In this document: one piece after another, positions 54,869-63,201 of the stretch
How the letters are laid out: every line of letters begins with the position of its first letter
Position numbering within the stretch: the stretch's first letter is position 1
Source of the DNA: Synechococcus sp. AG-673-A03
Lineage (GTDB): Bacteria; Cyanobacteriota; Cyanobacteriia; PCC-6307; Cyanobiaceae
DNA length: 63,299 bases
NCBI GenBank assembly: GCA_003211275.1
Contig: QCTE01000005.1
Coordinates: forward strand, 1-63,299
Reading direction: 5' to 3'
Program-made: the position numbers and the translations under genes
Notes under the pieces: generated by a model
Told to the model about the DNA's origin: nothing
Seen by the model: the letters and a program-made list of their open reading frames with translations, nothing else
Databases searched by the model: none

Positions 54869-56170
54869 TCAACGTCTGCGCTGGCGGGATACGGGTGTTG
54901 GACTGCGACGCCCGCGTTGATGACTGCGTTGACTACTGCGCCGTTTGCCTCCGCCGAGGTCCAGTGGTGGGGCCGTCAGAATCGTCGGCTCGAAACCTTG
55001 CACCTGTTCTTTGCGCAACGCTTCCCCGGTGAGACGCTCAATGGCCTTCAGTAAAAGTGATTCCTCAGCGGCAACAAGCGAAATGGCATGACCGGTTTCA
55101 CCAGCTCGCCCGGTGCGACCAATGCGATGGACATAATCTTCCGCCACGTTGGGAAGATCCAGGTTGACCACATGCGGCAACTGTTGGATATCAATTCCCC
55201 TTGCAGCAATGTCGGTGGCCACAAGCACCCTGACACTGCCCTGCTTAAAGCCCTGAAGGGCTCGGGTTCGAGCACCCTGACTCTTGTTGCCATGAATCGC
55301 AGCCGCTTCGAGTCCTTCCTTGCTGAGTTTGTCGGCGACGCGATTGGCTCCATGCTTAGTCCGCGAAAATACGAGAACCTGACGCCAGTTGCCGCTTCTG
55401 ATCAAGTGACTGAGAAGTTCCGGCTTCCGTTTCATGTCACAGGGGTGAACGACCTGTTCCACAGAACGTGCGGTCTGGTTTTCGGGCGTGACCTGAATCT
55501 GCAGTGGTTGATGCAGTAATCCGGTGGCCAGTTTTCTGATCTGTGGGCTGAATGTCGCAGAAAAAAGCAGGGTCTGCCGTTGCTCGGGCATCAGGCGAAT
55601 CAATCTGCGGATGTCATGGATGAAGCCCATATCAAGCATTCGATCGGCTTCATCCAGCACGAGGCATTCCAACTGATCAAAATGCACGACCCCCTGCTGA
55701 TGGAGATCAATCAGTCGACCCGGTGTCGCCACCAGTAGATCCACTCCTCCCTGAAGTCGTTGAATCTGCGGATTGATCTTGACTCCACCGAACACCACAT
55801 CACTTCGCAAGGGAAGGTGATGCCCGTAAGCACGGACATTCTCATGAACCTGAGCGGCCAGCTCACGGGTGGGCGTTAAAACCAACGATCTCACCTGACC
55901 ACGCCCGGAGCGTCTGCCATGCCGAAGTCGTTCAAGCATGGGCAGGGTGAATCCGGCTGTTTTCCCAGTGCCGGTCTGAGCTGCCGCCATCACATCACGA
56001 CCATGGATCACAGCTGGAATCGCCTGTTCCTGAATCGGCGACGGGTGGATATACCCCTTGTCCCTCAGCGCTTTGAGAAGGGGTTCACCGAGGCCTAGGT
56101 CTTCGAAGCCGACCCGGGCATTGACCGTGACAGAGGTCTCGCCGATCTTGCTGGAGCCGAATCCTTCACC
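54869..56170 (-). CDS. DEAD-box RNA helicase (RhlE-like) with no conventional start before its Q motif
   Basis: This superfamily-2 helicase shows the full motif set: Q motif [16 protein letters not shown], motif [13 protein letters not shown], Ia [33 protein letters not shown] and [12 protein letters not shown]. The C-terminal 40 residues are basic and Arg-rich ([16 protein letters not shown]). The coding frame is open from 56170, but an in-frame TAG lies at 56171-56173, and an ATG at 56197 would give only eight codons before it. No ATG, GTG or TTG exists between TAG and the GTG at 56011, which lies after the Q motif. Either a non-standard start is used, the stop is suppressed, or the gene is damaged. 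Confidence 0.88.
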   Translation of the reverse strand, partial: GEGFGSSKIGETSVTVNARVGFEDLGLGEPLLKALRDKGYIHPSPIQEQAIPAVIHGRDVMAAAQTGTGKTAGFTLPMLERLRHGRRSGRGQVRSLVLTPTRELAAQVHENVRAYGHHLPLRSDVVFGGVKINPQIQRLQGGVDLLVATPGRLIDLHQQGVVHFDQLECLVLDEADRMLDMGFIHDIRRLIRLMPEQRQTLLFSATFSPQIRKLATGLLHQPLQIQVTPENQTARSVEQVVHPCDMKRKPELLSHLIRSGNWRQVLVFSRTKHGANRVADKLSKEGLEAAAIHGNKSQGARTRALQGFKQGSVRVLVATDIAARGIDIQQLPHVVNLDLPNVAEDYVHRIGRTGRAGETGHAISLVAAEESLLLKAIERLTGEALRKEQVQGFEPTILTAPPLDLGGGKRRSSQRSHQRGRRSPTPVSRQRRR

Positions 56171-56329
56171 CTAGGAGGCGGCGAGCTCACGGCCCATCTA
56201 CAAATTTTTAAAGCTCATCATTTCGAACGTCCAACCAGCAAGAACTGATTCTCTGATCAAGAGTTCCTAATTGAGTCTGAGGATTTAATCTTCGAAAAAA
56301 TCTGGAAGTAGTACTCAAACAATAAAAAA

Positions 56330-56791
56330 TTATTCGCACTCGAGGCTTCCATTTTTATTCATAAATATTTTGCATCGATCAAGAGGGACTGAGGCTCCTT
56401 GCCAGATTCCACTGATCGTTTTGCACTGGGCTTTCAGCATCCCATTACTGCGAATAATACTCGTACAACTTTTTCGATAAGACCCTTTCGGAACTTCGCT
56501 TAAGCGCTGTCCTTGTGCATCATTACCAGTACAAGCAAGTTTGCCATCCCAATTTTCAATTTCGCCTTGACATCCTCGTAAATCAACGGAAGTCGATTGC
56601 CACCCCTTATGCAAGCGTTTACAAGAAGCCCTTAATTGATAGCCATCAACTCTGACATTTTTACAGGTCTGCTGGTAGGTTCCGCCTGGAATCTGCAACA
56701 TCGAATCAGCACTCACCATTGATGGCAAGCAAAAATCAACGATCAACCCAAAAAACAAACCTACAGGTAAAAATAATTTTAGGTTTTTCAT
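56330..56791 (-). CDS. Secreted CVNH (cyanovirin-N-like) two-repeat protein
   Basis: This 153-residue protein has a signal peptide (LFLPVGLFFGLIVDFCLPSMVSA) and two tandem CVNH-type repeats. Repeat one (GGTYQQTCKNVRVDGYQLRA, WQSTSVDLRGCQGEIENWDG) and repeat two (KGSYRKSCTSIIRSNGMLKA, WQGASVPLDRCKIFMNKNGS) each carry the Cys pattern and the L-x-A-x-C-K strand of cyanovirin-N. Cyanovirins bind high-mannose glycans. Eight or so cysteines in the mature part suggest disulfides, which suits export. It sits in an AT-richer patch and is flanked by the odd helicase gene, so horizontal acquisition is possible. The exact sugar is not predictable here. Confidence 0.78.
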   Translation of the reverse strand: MKNLKLFLPVGLFFGLIVDFCLPSMVSADSMLQIPGGTYQQTCKNVRVDGYQLRASCKRLHKGWQSTSVDLRGCQGEIENWDGKLACTGNDAQGQRLSEVPKGSYRKSCTSIIRSNGMLKAQCKTISGIWQGASVPLDRCKIFMNKNGSLECE

Positions 56792-57018
56792 GCTGTGGAT
56801 ATCCGCTAGAAAGACATTAACCCAATTCGTTTATCAAAGCAAGAATTAGCTTCCCCAACTTGTTGCAAATTATGACCTAAAAACCCAAGCCAAGAAACCA
56901 ACAAATGAATCGGCTTGTTTAAGGAATTTCTTGATAAACACTGAAGACAGGCAATATATCTTTGACAGCAAATGCTCCACAGCATATCTATCAGTAGAAT
57001 CAAGAAGTCAGAACGAAC

Positions 57019-57249
57019 TCAGTTGATCTTCCAGACAGCATTCTCTGGAATCTCCGGTGCAGCGTGTAGATCGGGTGGCTCCTGCTGGGTCACCCGCCAA
57101 GCGGGAACCCTTGTTTCTCGATAGCTGCCATGTTGAATCAGGACCCCATCCTGTTCATCCGTGGTGGCATAAAAACCACCTTCCCAGTGGGACTTCTGAT
57201 TCAGACCACCACGAAACCAGACCCAACAGCGCTCACGTTTCATCGACAT
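57019..57249 (-). CDS. Small hypothetical protein downstream of the DUF6464 gene
   Basis: This 76-residue protein, from the ATG at 57249, starts MSMKRERCWVWFRGGLNQKS and continues HWEGGFYATTDEQDGVLIQHGS. No signal or membrane segment is visible. The start overlaps the DUF6464 stop (TGATG), so it is likely expressed with it. The block WVWFRGGLNQKSHWEGGFYA looks like a folded beta-type start. I do not recognise a family. A longer frame to 57279 exists. Confidence 0.6.
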   Translation of the reverse strand: MSMKRERCWVWFRGGLNQKSHWEGGFYATTDEQDGVLIQHGSYRETRVPAWRVTQQEPPDLHAAPEIPENAVWKIN

Positions 57250-57584
57250 CACGCCGACCAGTGACTGCAACGTTCGCACGGGCCTTCAGGGATCACAGCG
57301 CAGCGCATCAGTGGACTTCGAGCATTAAAACGACAGGCGGGATCACCAATGACCCAGCCATGCTGAAACCAGCGTGCATCGTCCGGTCTGCTCTGAGGTT
57401 TCACCATCAAAACGACTGAACTCAACTGATAGCGACCGGAATGGAGTCGATAACGGTGACGGCGCTGCATCACAAGGAAACTGCCGTCGTCGTGCAGGAA
57501 CCAGCGGCCCGGGGACGGTGGCTTATCGAGTTCAACACGATCGAGCAGTTGCTCACTGCCACTCTGTCGGATTTCCACGAGCAT
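57249..57584 (-). CDS. DUF6464 family protein
   Basis: This 111-residue protein from the ATG at 57584 starts MLVEIRQSGSEQLLDRVEL. The C-terminal IGDPACRFNARSPLMRCAVIPEGPCERCSHW is the family signature with four cysteines in C-x(10)-C-x(7)-C-x2-C spacing, suggestive of a metal site. The middle (HDDGSFLVMQRRHRYRLHSGRYQL) is beta-rich. It begins 4 bases after the terC stop and overlaps the next small gene, so the three may be transcribed together. The function is not known. Confidence 0.82.
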   Translation of the reverse strand: MLVEIRQSGSEQLLDRVELDKPPSPGRWFLHDDGSFLVMQRRHRYRLHSGRYQLSSVVLMVKPQSRPDDARWFQHGWVIGDPACRFNARSPLMRCAVIPEGPCERCSHWSA

Positions 57585-57588
57585 GCGC

Positions 57589-58308
57589 TCAGGACTCCTC
57601 TGCTGCAGGGGATTCACGTAGGGAAAATCCCCAGACCATCAAGCCAACGACTGCTGCAAGAGTCACCAGTTCGGATGGATGCAGGGTCGGCAGGGCCATC
57701 ATCGCCAGCAGCTTGAGACCCACAAAACCGACCGCAAGGAAACCTGCGGTTTCCAACCGTGGATAGATCTGCAGCCAGCGTATGAACAGTCCCGAGGTGA
57801 AACGCAAAGCGACCACTCCGATCAAGGCACCCGTCAACACAAGTAGCAACTGATCACTGATGGCAACCGCAGCAGCGACGCTGTCGATGGAAAAGGCGAG
57901 ATCGGTGATCGCCAGGGTCAATACCGTTCGACCGAATCGGATGGGCGTGGAAGCTGGTTCAACCGATCCTTCACTGTCCTGTTGGGTCGAAGAATTCCAG
58001 TGACTGAAGCAGATCCAGAGCAAGTAACCACCTGCAATCAATTGAATCGGCGGAAAAGCAAGAACAAATTGAGCCATGAGGATCAGCCCGACGCGCAACC
58101 CGAAGGCCATCACAATCCCAAGGTTCAACGCCCTTCGTTCAAGTCGGGGATCACGTTGTTCACGGGCGATTGCTGCCAGTGCAATCGCATTGTCGGCCGA
58201 GAGAAGCAACTCGAGAGCAACAAGGACTGGCAACAGCGGCAGCAGTTCACCCAGCTGGTCAACGCCGTCCAACCAGGCAGTGAGTGACGACAGTGCAGCT
58301 GTATCCAT
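57589..58308 (-). CDS. TerC-family integral membrane protein
   Basis: This 239-residue protein has about seven membrane helices and the TerC family motifs LELLLSADNAIALAAIA (acidic Asp within the helix) and ITDLAFSIDSVAAAVAISDQLL. TerC proteins include Alx, a manganese exporter in E. coli, and YceF-like paralogues. Conserved Asp residues in helices probably bind metal. The start is ATG at 58308. It is the first of a minus-strand cluster with DUF6464. The GDT1 pair at 44.6 kb is the other candidate Mn exporter in this window. Confidence 0.9.
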   Translation of the reverse strand: MDTAALSSLTAWLDGVDQLGELLPLLPVLVALELLLSADNAIALAAIAREQRDPRLERRALNLGIVMAFGLRVGLILMAQFVLAFPPIQLIAGGYLLWICFSHWNSSTQQDSEGSVEPASTPIRFGRTVLTLAITDLAFSIDSVAAAVAISDQLLLVLTGALIGVVALRFTSGLFIRWLQIYPRLETAGFLAVGFVGLKLLAMMALPTLHPSELVTLAAVVGLMVWGFSLRESPAAEES

Positions 58309-58345
58309 TCCTACAGCCTAGAAATGGAAGACATTGATCAGTGGA

Positions 58346-59146
58346 ATGCGATCCCACGCCCAGCTCTGCCATGTGAGTTCCGACCGATGCGTTGTGCTTG
58401 TTGAGGCCTACGAGGGCACCACACCGCTTGGAAGTGCTCTCGGTGAAGGTCGCAGCGCCATAGAAGCTGAGGATCAGGCTCTTGAGCGACTTCGAGCAAG
58501 GCTGGGTAACTCTGAACCAGCCAGAGCCGAGGAGGCAATGCCAACAACCTCCCAGGCCAGCGTTGAGAGCTTGGTTCCGCCTGGCAAATCAAAACAGCCG
58601 CAGTCGATCAGGCGCGTCGCTCCGCCTGAAATCGCGGAATCCGTAGAAGCCAAGCAGGTCATGAAACCCCAGCAGAAGCAGCCAACTCCAGTTGCCGAAG
58701 CTGCCGAAACCGCGGAAAGGGGGCCAGATCCACAAGCACCCAGCGAATCACCGATCGATCCAGAGGACTGGAGTGAGGAGCTCACTGCCATCGACCTCGA
58801 ACTTCAGAGAATCGGATGGGACCGCGACAGCGAAAAAATTTATCTCGAACGAGCCTTCGGGCATGCAAGCCGCCATCGACTCACGCGCTTCAGTGATCTC
58901 GTGGCGTATCTGAAACGTCTTCGTGATCTGTCTGTAGGAAGTGATCCACAGCACGCGGAGATTCCTTTACGTCGATCCGATTTAGTCGCACAGGGAGACG
59001 AAATTCTCAAACGGCTTCAATGGAACCAGCAACAGGCAAAAGACTTTCTGAATCAACAGCTTCAGGCCAGTTCACGCCAGCAACTGACCGACGAGCAACT
59101 TCTCAACTTCAACATGCTGCTTGAAGAACAACTACTCAGTTCCTGA
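58346..59146 (+). CDS. Conserved cyanobacterial protein with an internal duplication, unknown function
   Basis: This 266-residue soluble protein has a conserved N-terminal block (DRCVVLVEAYEGTTPLGSAL, RSAIEAEDQALERLRARLG), a Pro/Gln-rich linker, and a C-terminal part made of two related helical units. Unit one starts ELQRIGWDRDSEKIYLERAF and continues SRHRLTRFSDLVAYLKRL. Unit two starts LKRLQWNQQQAKDFLNQQLQ and continues SRQQLTDEQLLNFNMLLEEQL. The ATG at 58346 is chosen over an upstream TTG. No membrane segment is present. I do not recognise a named family. Confidence 0.72.
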   Translation: MRSHAQLCHVSSDRCVVLVEAYEGTTPLGSALGEGRSAIEAEDQALERLRARLGNSEPARAEEAMPTTSQASVESLVPPGKSKQPQSIRRVAPPEIAESVEAKQVMKPQQKQPTPVAEAAETAERGPDPQAPSESPIDPEDWSEELTAIDLELQRIGWDRDSEKIYLERAFGHASRHRLTRFSDLVAYLKRLRDLSVGSDPQHAEIPLRRSDLVAQGDEILKRLQWNQQQAKDFLNQQLQASSRQQLTDEQLLNFNMLLEEQLLSS

Positions 59147-59222
59147 ACTGCAATGCCTTAGGAATAATGATCAAAATCAGTAAAGCCATTGCTCAGCAAT
59201 ACGAAAAAAGCTGGTAGAGGTT

Positions 59223-59543
59223 TCAACAAGCTGTTGCGATTGCATCAGGAATCTCAGAACTAGGGGCCTCAAAACGTCCATCAAGGACAAACTCCAGCCT
59301 TAATTTCATGAACGTAATGAAATTGGAATCTGTGGAGATCACAGCCGCAGCAGGCTGAGGGAGCTGTTCACGGATCGTCTTCATCTCCGCTGCGTTGAGA
59401 AAAGCAGGTTGGCGAACAAGCCAGAAATCGACCTCCTTGCCATGTTCTTGATAGTGACGTCGTCTTTCCTTGAGCACTTCATCCAATGGCTCCTCCTCGG
59501 TGAGGAATCGATCGCTTGCTGCAACGAAGTAGTACGTGGTCAT
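59223..59543 (-). CDS. ycf54: Ycf54 (cyclase-associated, DUF2488)
   Basis: This protein is needed for activity and stability of the AcsF cyclase complex in chlorophyll synthesis. The 106-residue product starts at ATG 59543 ([20 protein letters not shown]). Other family blocks are RRRHYQEHGKEVDFWLV, QPAAAVISTDSNFITFMKLR and FEAPSSEIPD. The start overlaps the pdxJ stop (TGATG), so translation is coupled. The joint presence of acsF and ycf54 in this window supports the assignment. Confidence 0.95.
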   Translation of the reverse strand: MTTYYFVAASDRFLTEEEPLDEVLKERRRHYQEHGKEVDFWLVRQPAFLNAAEMKTIREQLPQPAAAVISTDSNFITFMKLRLEFVLDGRFEAPSSEIPDAIATAC

Positions 59544-60310
59544 CAACTTTGGCTGGCGAACAAGGGCTCACGGCGTGGATTCTGAACCAAGAAGCGCATC
59601 TCGCTAACAGCGGTTTTCAAACCGACTGCAAGGGCTCTGGCCACAATCGTGTGGCCAATGTTGAGCTCCTCCATTCCCTCGATGGCTGCGACTGCTTCCA
59701 CGTTCTGATAGGTGAGTCCGTGACCGGCGTTGACGCGTAGGCCTATGGAGCGGGAGAACGCAGTGGCTTCGGTCAAACGGGCCAACTCATGGGGTTGTTC
59801 TGTCCAAGCAGCCTCCGCATAGGTGCCGGTGTGTAATTCAACCCAGCGTGCTCCTGCATCGCGACTGGCCCTCAACTGCGATGGGTCCGGATCTACGAAA
59901 AGGCTGACGGGAATTCCTTGCTCACTCAGTCGCTGCACCATGATTTTCAGCTGCGCAAGCTGACCTGCCACGTCCAGGCCTCCCTCAGTGGTGACCTCTT
60001 CACGACGTTCAGGCACCAATGTGACCATGTCTGGTCTGACACGCAAAGCGATTTCAACCATCTCGTCGGTAGCAGCCATTTCCAGGTTCAATCGGCTGCG
60101 CACTGTTTGCCTGAGCAGATCCACATCACGGTCCTGGATATGACGACGGTCTTCGCGCAGATGCACGGTGATGCCGTCAGCGCCTCCAAGTTCGGCTAAC
60201 AGAGCCATCGGCACAGGATCGGGCTCAACCGTTCGCCTGGCCTGCCGCACATTGGCAATGTGGTCGATATTCACCCCAAGGCTGGCCACGTTGTGTCGTT
60301 GAAATGGCAT
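59543..60310 (-). CDS. pdxJ: Pyridoxine 5'-phosphate synthase PdxJ
   Basis: PdxJ condenses 1-deoxy-D-xylulose 5-phosphate with an aminoacetone phosphate to make pyridoxine 5'-phosphate. The 255-residue TIM barrel has [36 protein letters not shown], and [16 protein letters not shown]. The C-terminal [20 protein letters not shown] and [17 protein letters not shown] are also present. The ATG at 60310 starts [13 protein letters not shown]. It is followed by ycf54 with overlapping codons. The 113 bases to plsC probably contain divergent promoters. Confidence 0.96.
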   Translation of the reverse strand: MPFQRHNVASLGVNIDHIANVRQARRTVEPDPVPMALLAELGGADGITVHLREDRRHIQDRDVDLLRQTVRSRLNLEMAATDEMVEIALRVRPDMVTLVPERREEVTTEGGLDVAGQLAQLKIMVQRLSEQGIPVSLFVDPDPSQLRASRDAGARWVELHTGTYAEAAWTEQPHELARLTEATAFSRSIGLRVNAGHGLTYQNVEAVAAIEGMEELNIGHTIVARALAVGLKTAVSEMRFLVQNPRREPLFASQS

Positions 60311-60423
60311 GAATCCTATTCAGCACCTGATCCGTTTCGGCCGAAGGAGCAACTGCCCAGCAGAGTCCTTGGGGTGAGGTCTTCCCCGGTAATTTCTGCT
60401 GAGTGGATTTTTAGTTCAAGGCG

Positions 60424-61119
60424 GTGTCCAGCAGCCTGACGACGCGTTCATCTGCCCTCGATACGGGGATCGATCCCTTCTGGGCCCCTTTTGCCATGGT
60501 TGTGACCCAGGACATGGCTCTTCATTACCTTCGTGGGAGGACCGTTCTGGGTGCGGAGAATCTTCCGAAAAACGGACCAGTTCTTCTGGCTCCAACGCAC
60601 CGTGCCCGCTGGGATGCCCTGATGATCCCTATGGCTGCAGGACGACGGATCACTGGCCGTGACTGCCGTTTCATGGTGACAAGAACAGAAATGTCCGGAT
60701 TGCAGGGATGGTTCCTGCACCGCCTGGGTTGTTTTGCGGTCGACCAAGACAAGCCTTCGCTGACAACCCTGAGATTTGCTCTTGACCTTCTGGAGAGCGG
60801 TCAGCAACTGGTGGTTTTTCCTGAGGGACGGATCAAAAGGACGGACGCACCGATTGAGTTGGAGCAAGGCCCCGTGAGGCTTGCACAACTGGCTCAACGC
60901 CGCGGGATCAATGTCCAGGTCGTACCTGTTGGTCTTGCCTACAACCCTGCTGTTCCAGGCCCACGCAGTCGCTCCGCCATTTGCTTCGAACAACCCTTAG
61001 TGATTGATGGCAAGGGCAAGGAGGAGGCCCTTCGCTTCAATCACTTGCTCGCCAATCGGATGCATACGGCTGAACAAGCGGCCCGAGAGGCCATCGGACG
61101 ACCGCTGAATTGCCTTTAA
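60424..61119 (+). CDS. plsC: PlsC-type 1-acyl-glycerol-3-phosphate acyltransferase
   Basis: This membrane-associated acyltransferase makes phosphatidic acid for glycerolipid synthesis. The 231-residue product has the HX4D motif HRARWDALMIPMAAG and the EGR-type motif VVFPEGRIKRTDAP. LLAPTHRARWDA lies near residue 55 and VVPVGLAYNP near 165. The start is the GTG at 60424; the first in-frame ATG (24 codons later) would leave MVVTQDMALHYL. No long membrane helix is seen; peripheral binding is likely. Confidence 0.9.
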   Translation: MSSSLTTRSSALDTGIDPFWAPFAMVVTQDMALHYLRGRTVLGAENLPKNGPVLLAPTHRARWDALMIPMAAGRRITGRDCRFMVTRTEMSGLQGWFLHRLGCFAVDQDKPSLTTLRFALDLLESGQQLVVFPEGRIKRTDAPIELEQGPVRLAQLAQRRGINVQVVPVGLAYNPAVPGPRSRSAICFEQPLVIDGKGKEEALRFNHLLANRMHTAEQAAREAIGRPLNCL

Positions 61120-61144
61120 AGTCCGCGCACTCAAGATTGGTTCC

Positions 61145-61678
61145 ATGGGCACCCGCCTCCTTTGCACAGCGATTGCCCTGACTGCCGGCTTGTGCATGAC
61201 CCCTGCATTGGCTCAATCGGGATCGGATGCATCTGGCTCAGCCACCAAAGTGCTTGCCTCCAGTGGAACGGGATTCAATGTTTCGTCCGTCGAGGCGTTG
61301 ATACAGCGCGGTGATGCAGCAGTGGCATCCGGCAATCTGGTTCAGGCGAAGAAGGACTACGACAACGCTCGGACGGCTTCCAAGCAGCTTTTGGCGTTCT
61401 ACCGCGACCTCTCAGGTTCCTTCCGTGGTCTTGATGCCCGTATCCCCCGGGAAATGGACACCAAAGGACGCGCGGCTCTGGCTCTGCTCGCTCAGTCCAA
61501 CCTTCGTCTTGCAGCGCTCTTCCGCCGTCAGGGTCAGCCAGAAGTTGCTGTGCCAGTCCTGGTTGAAGTCGTACGACTGATGACGCCTGCCAAACCAGAA
61601 GGTCAGAAGGCCTACCAGAGCCTTCTGGAACTCGGTTTCGTTGACACTCCCTACCGCGGTGCTGCCGCTGGTGAGTGA
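61145..61678 (+). CDS. Exported helical protein of unknown function
   Basis: This 177-residue protein starts MGTRLLCTAIALTAGLCMTP with a clear signal peptide (cleavage likely after ALA, near residue 23). The mature part is helical and TPR-like (SVEALIQRGDAAVASGNLVQ, KKDYDNARTASKQLLAFY, SNLRLAALFRRQGQPEVAVP). The repeated amphipathic helices suggest a protein-binding periplasmic or lumenal role. It lies 25 bases after plsC on the same strand, so co-transcription is possible. I do not recognise a family name. Confidence 0.72.
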   Translation: MGTRLLCTAIALTAGLCMTPALAQSGSDASGSATKVLASSGTGFNVSSVEALIQRGDAAVASGNLVQAKKDYDNARTASKQLLAFYRDLSGSFRGLDARIPREMDTKGRAALALLAQSNLRLAALFRRQGQPEVAVPVLVEVVRLMTPAKPEGQKAYQSLLELGFVDTPYRGAAAGE

Positions 61679-61735
61679 TCCGATTCACATGCGACATTCA
61701 TCTGCCAGCATCAGTTGAGTTCATGCTCCGTTCCA

Positions 61736-61969
61736 ATGGTTCAGCCTGACGCCGTCACCTCTGCCATTCGTCGTGCGATCCCAGATGCTCAGGTGAGCGT
61801 CGAAGATCTCACCGGTGGTGGTGATCACCTTCAGGTGAGCGTGGTGTCGACTGCCTTCGACGGTCTCAATCGCATCCGTCAACATCAGCTTGTTTATCGA
61901 GCCCTGAGGGAGGAGCTGGCTTCAGAGGCCATTCATGCCCTCGCTCTGAACACCTCCACACCCGACTGA
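61736..61969 (+). CDS. BolA-family protein
   Basis: This 77-residue BolA protein starts at ATG 61736 ([20 protein letters not shown]). The class-II KH-like fold includes [37 protein letters not shown] and the tail [14 protein letters not shown]. The conserved His in the RQHQLVY region is the expected Fe-S ligand shared with the CGFS glutaredoxin. grxD follows 30 bases later, the standard pairing for Fe-S and iron regulation. Confidence 0.93.
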   Translation: MVQPDAVTSAIRRAIPDAQVSVEDLTGGGDHLQVSVVSTAFDGLNRIRQHQLVYRALREELASEAIHALALNTSTPD

Positions 61970-61999
61970 TTCGCCTCTTTCTCTGATCGACTGATTGCC

Positions 62000-62323
62000 A
62001 TGGACAGCCAGACCCAAGCCCGCATCGAGAGCCTGATCCAAACGAGCCCGATCTTTGTGTTCATGAAAGGCACCAAGCTGATGCCTCAGTGCGGCTTCTC
62101 CAACAATGTTGTGCAGATCCTCAATGCACTTGGCGTGAGCTTTGAGACGTTTGACGTGCTCTCTGATCCTGAAATTCGCCAGGGAATCAAGGAGTTTTCC
62201 GAATGGCCCACCATCCCTCAGGTGTACGTCAAAGGCGAATTCATGGGTGGGTCAGACATCTTGATCGAGATGTACAACGACTCCACCTTAAAGGAGAAGC
62301 TGGAGATCGCTTTAGCCAGCTGA
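62000..62323 (+). CDS. grxD: Monothiol CGFS glutaredoxin (Grx4 family)
   Basis: This 107-residue monothiol glutaredoxin carries the CGFS active site in MKGTKLMPQCGFSNNVVQIL. Other conserved segments are EWPTIPQVYVKGEFMGGSDI and MYNDSTLKEKLE. It binds a [2Fe-2S] cluster shared with glutathione and partners BolA, which lies directly upstream. It acts in Fe-S cluster transfer and iron sensing. Its 3' end overlaps the convergent hydrolase gene by 12 bases. Confidence 0.96.
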   Translation: MDSQTQARIESLIQTSPIFVFMKGTKLMPQCGFSNNVVQILNALGVSFETFDVLSDPEIRQGIKEFSEWPTIPQVYVKGEFMGGSDILIEMYNDSTLKEKLEIALAS

Positions 62324-63190
62324 TTCATCCAACTGAACTAAAAAATCATTGACCACTGCAATGAATGCCTGATTGCGATCGATGTAGGTCTTGTGACCTG
62401 CATCCTTCAGCACTTCCAAGCGGACGCGATCACCAAGCATTGATCTTGCATCCTGCAGGGTCTGTGGTGTGGCCGTGTCGTGTTTTCCGCAGATCAGCAG
62501 CGTTGGATTCGAGATATTCTCAAGGCTTGGGAACAAGTCAAGTTCACTAAGCATTCCCTGATGCTGGAACTCACTTGGTCCCCACATCTGTTGATAGAGC
62601 TTGTTGTTGCCCCTCTGACGCTCACGACGCACTGCATCTTGATCTGATCCTTGATCGGACCGACAGAAGTGTCGACGTTCGAATTCCATCTCCAAATTCA
62701 CCGACTCGCCCAAATCTCGTTGAATGTTGTTGATCAGTTGATTGCAATCGGCAATCCACCGCTGTGTGGACAGCAGTGGAGACGAGAGCAACAGGGCTGC
62801 AACTCGATCTGGGTGATTCAGGCAGAACTGCGTCATGACTGCGCCACCCCATGAATGTCCAAAGACATGGGCACGGGCAATGCCCATTTGATCAAGAATG
62901 CAAAGGGGTTCCGTCGCAAAGCGCTTCAGTGTCATCTGCTCCGGCAGCAGATCGGCAGGGGATGCAAAGGAGCCAAGCTGGTCGTAGAAGATCGTTGGTC
63001 GTTGATCCGCCAGGGGATGCAGAGCGTCATAGAGACCAACGCTGGAACCACCTGGACCACCGTGCGTGATCAACAGAGGAATCCGGTCAGCAGCTTCCCC
63101 ACCATGAGGTAGGTAACAACGCAGCTCAATGCAGCCTCCGTCAACCGAGACCGTCCTTACAGCCTCAAGTGAATGACGATTGATGCCCAT
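62312..63190 (-). CDS. Alpha/beta hydrolase, proline iminopeptidase-like
   Basis: This serine hydrolase has 292 residues. The oxyanion segment LITHGGPGGSSVGLYDAL, the nucleophile elbow VFGHSWGGAVMTQF (Ser near residue 103 in G-H-S-W-G), the acid region LLICGKHDTATP and the C-terminal DAGHKTYID (His) form a complete triad. The pattern matches the proline iminopeptidase S33 family, but substrate specificity cannot be fixed. The ATG at 63190 (MGINRHSLEAVRT) is preferred over an in-frame TTG at 63205. It follows the partial gene at the right edge by 11 bases and may be co-transcribed with it. Confidence 0.88.
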   Translation of the reverse strand: MGINRHSLEAVRTVSVDGGCIELRCYLPHGGEAADRIPLLITHGGPGGSSVGLYDALHPLADQRPTIFYDQLGSFASPADLLPEQMTLKRFATEPLCILDQMGIARAHVFGHSWGGAVMTQFCLNHPDRVAALLLSSPLLSTQRWIADCNQLINNIQRDLGESVNLEMEFERRHFCRSDQGSDQDAVRRERQRGNNKLYQQMWGPSEFQHQGMLSELDLFPSLENISNPTLLICGKHDTATPQTLQDARSMLGDRVRLEVLKDAGHKTYIDRNQAFIAVVNDFLVQLDESAG

Positions 63191-63201
63191 GGCCCGGAGG
63201 T

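Noticed and set aside
56806-57003. 65-codon minus-strand frame between the CVNH gene and the small hypothetical gene
   Set aside because: AT-rich sequence with a Cys/Leu-rich random-looking product and no convincing ribosome site; the 227-base gap 56792-57018 holds no gene I can support.
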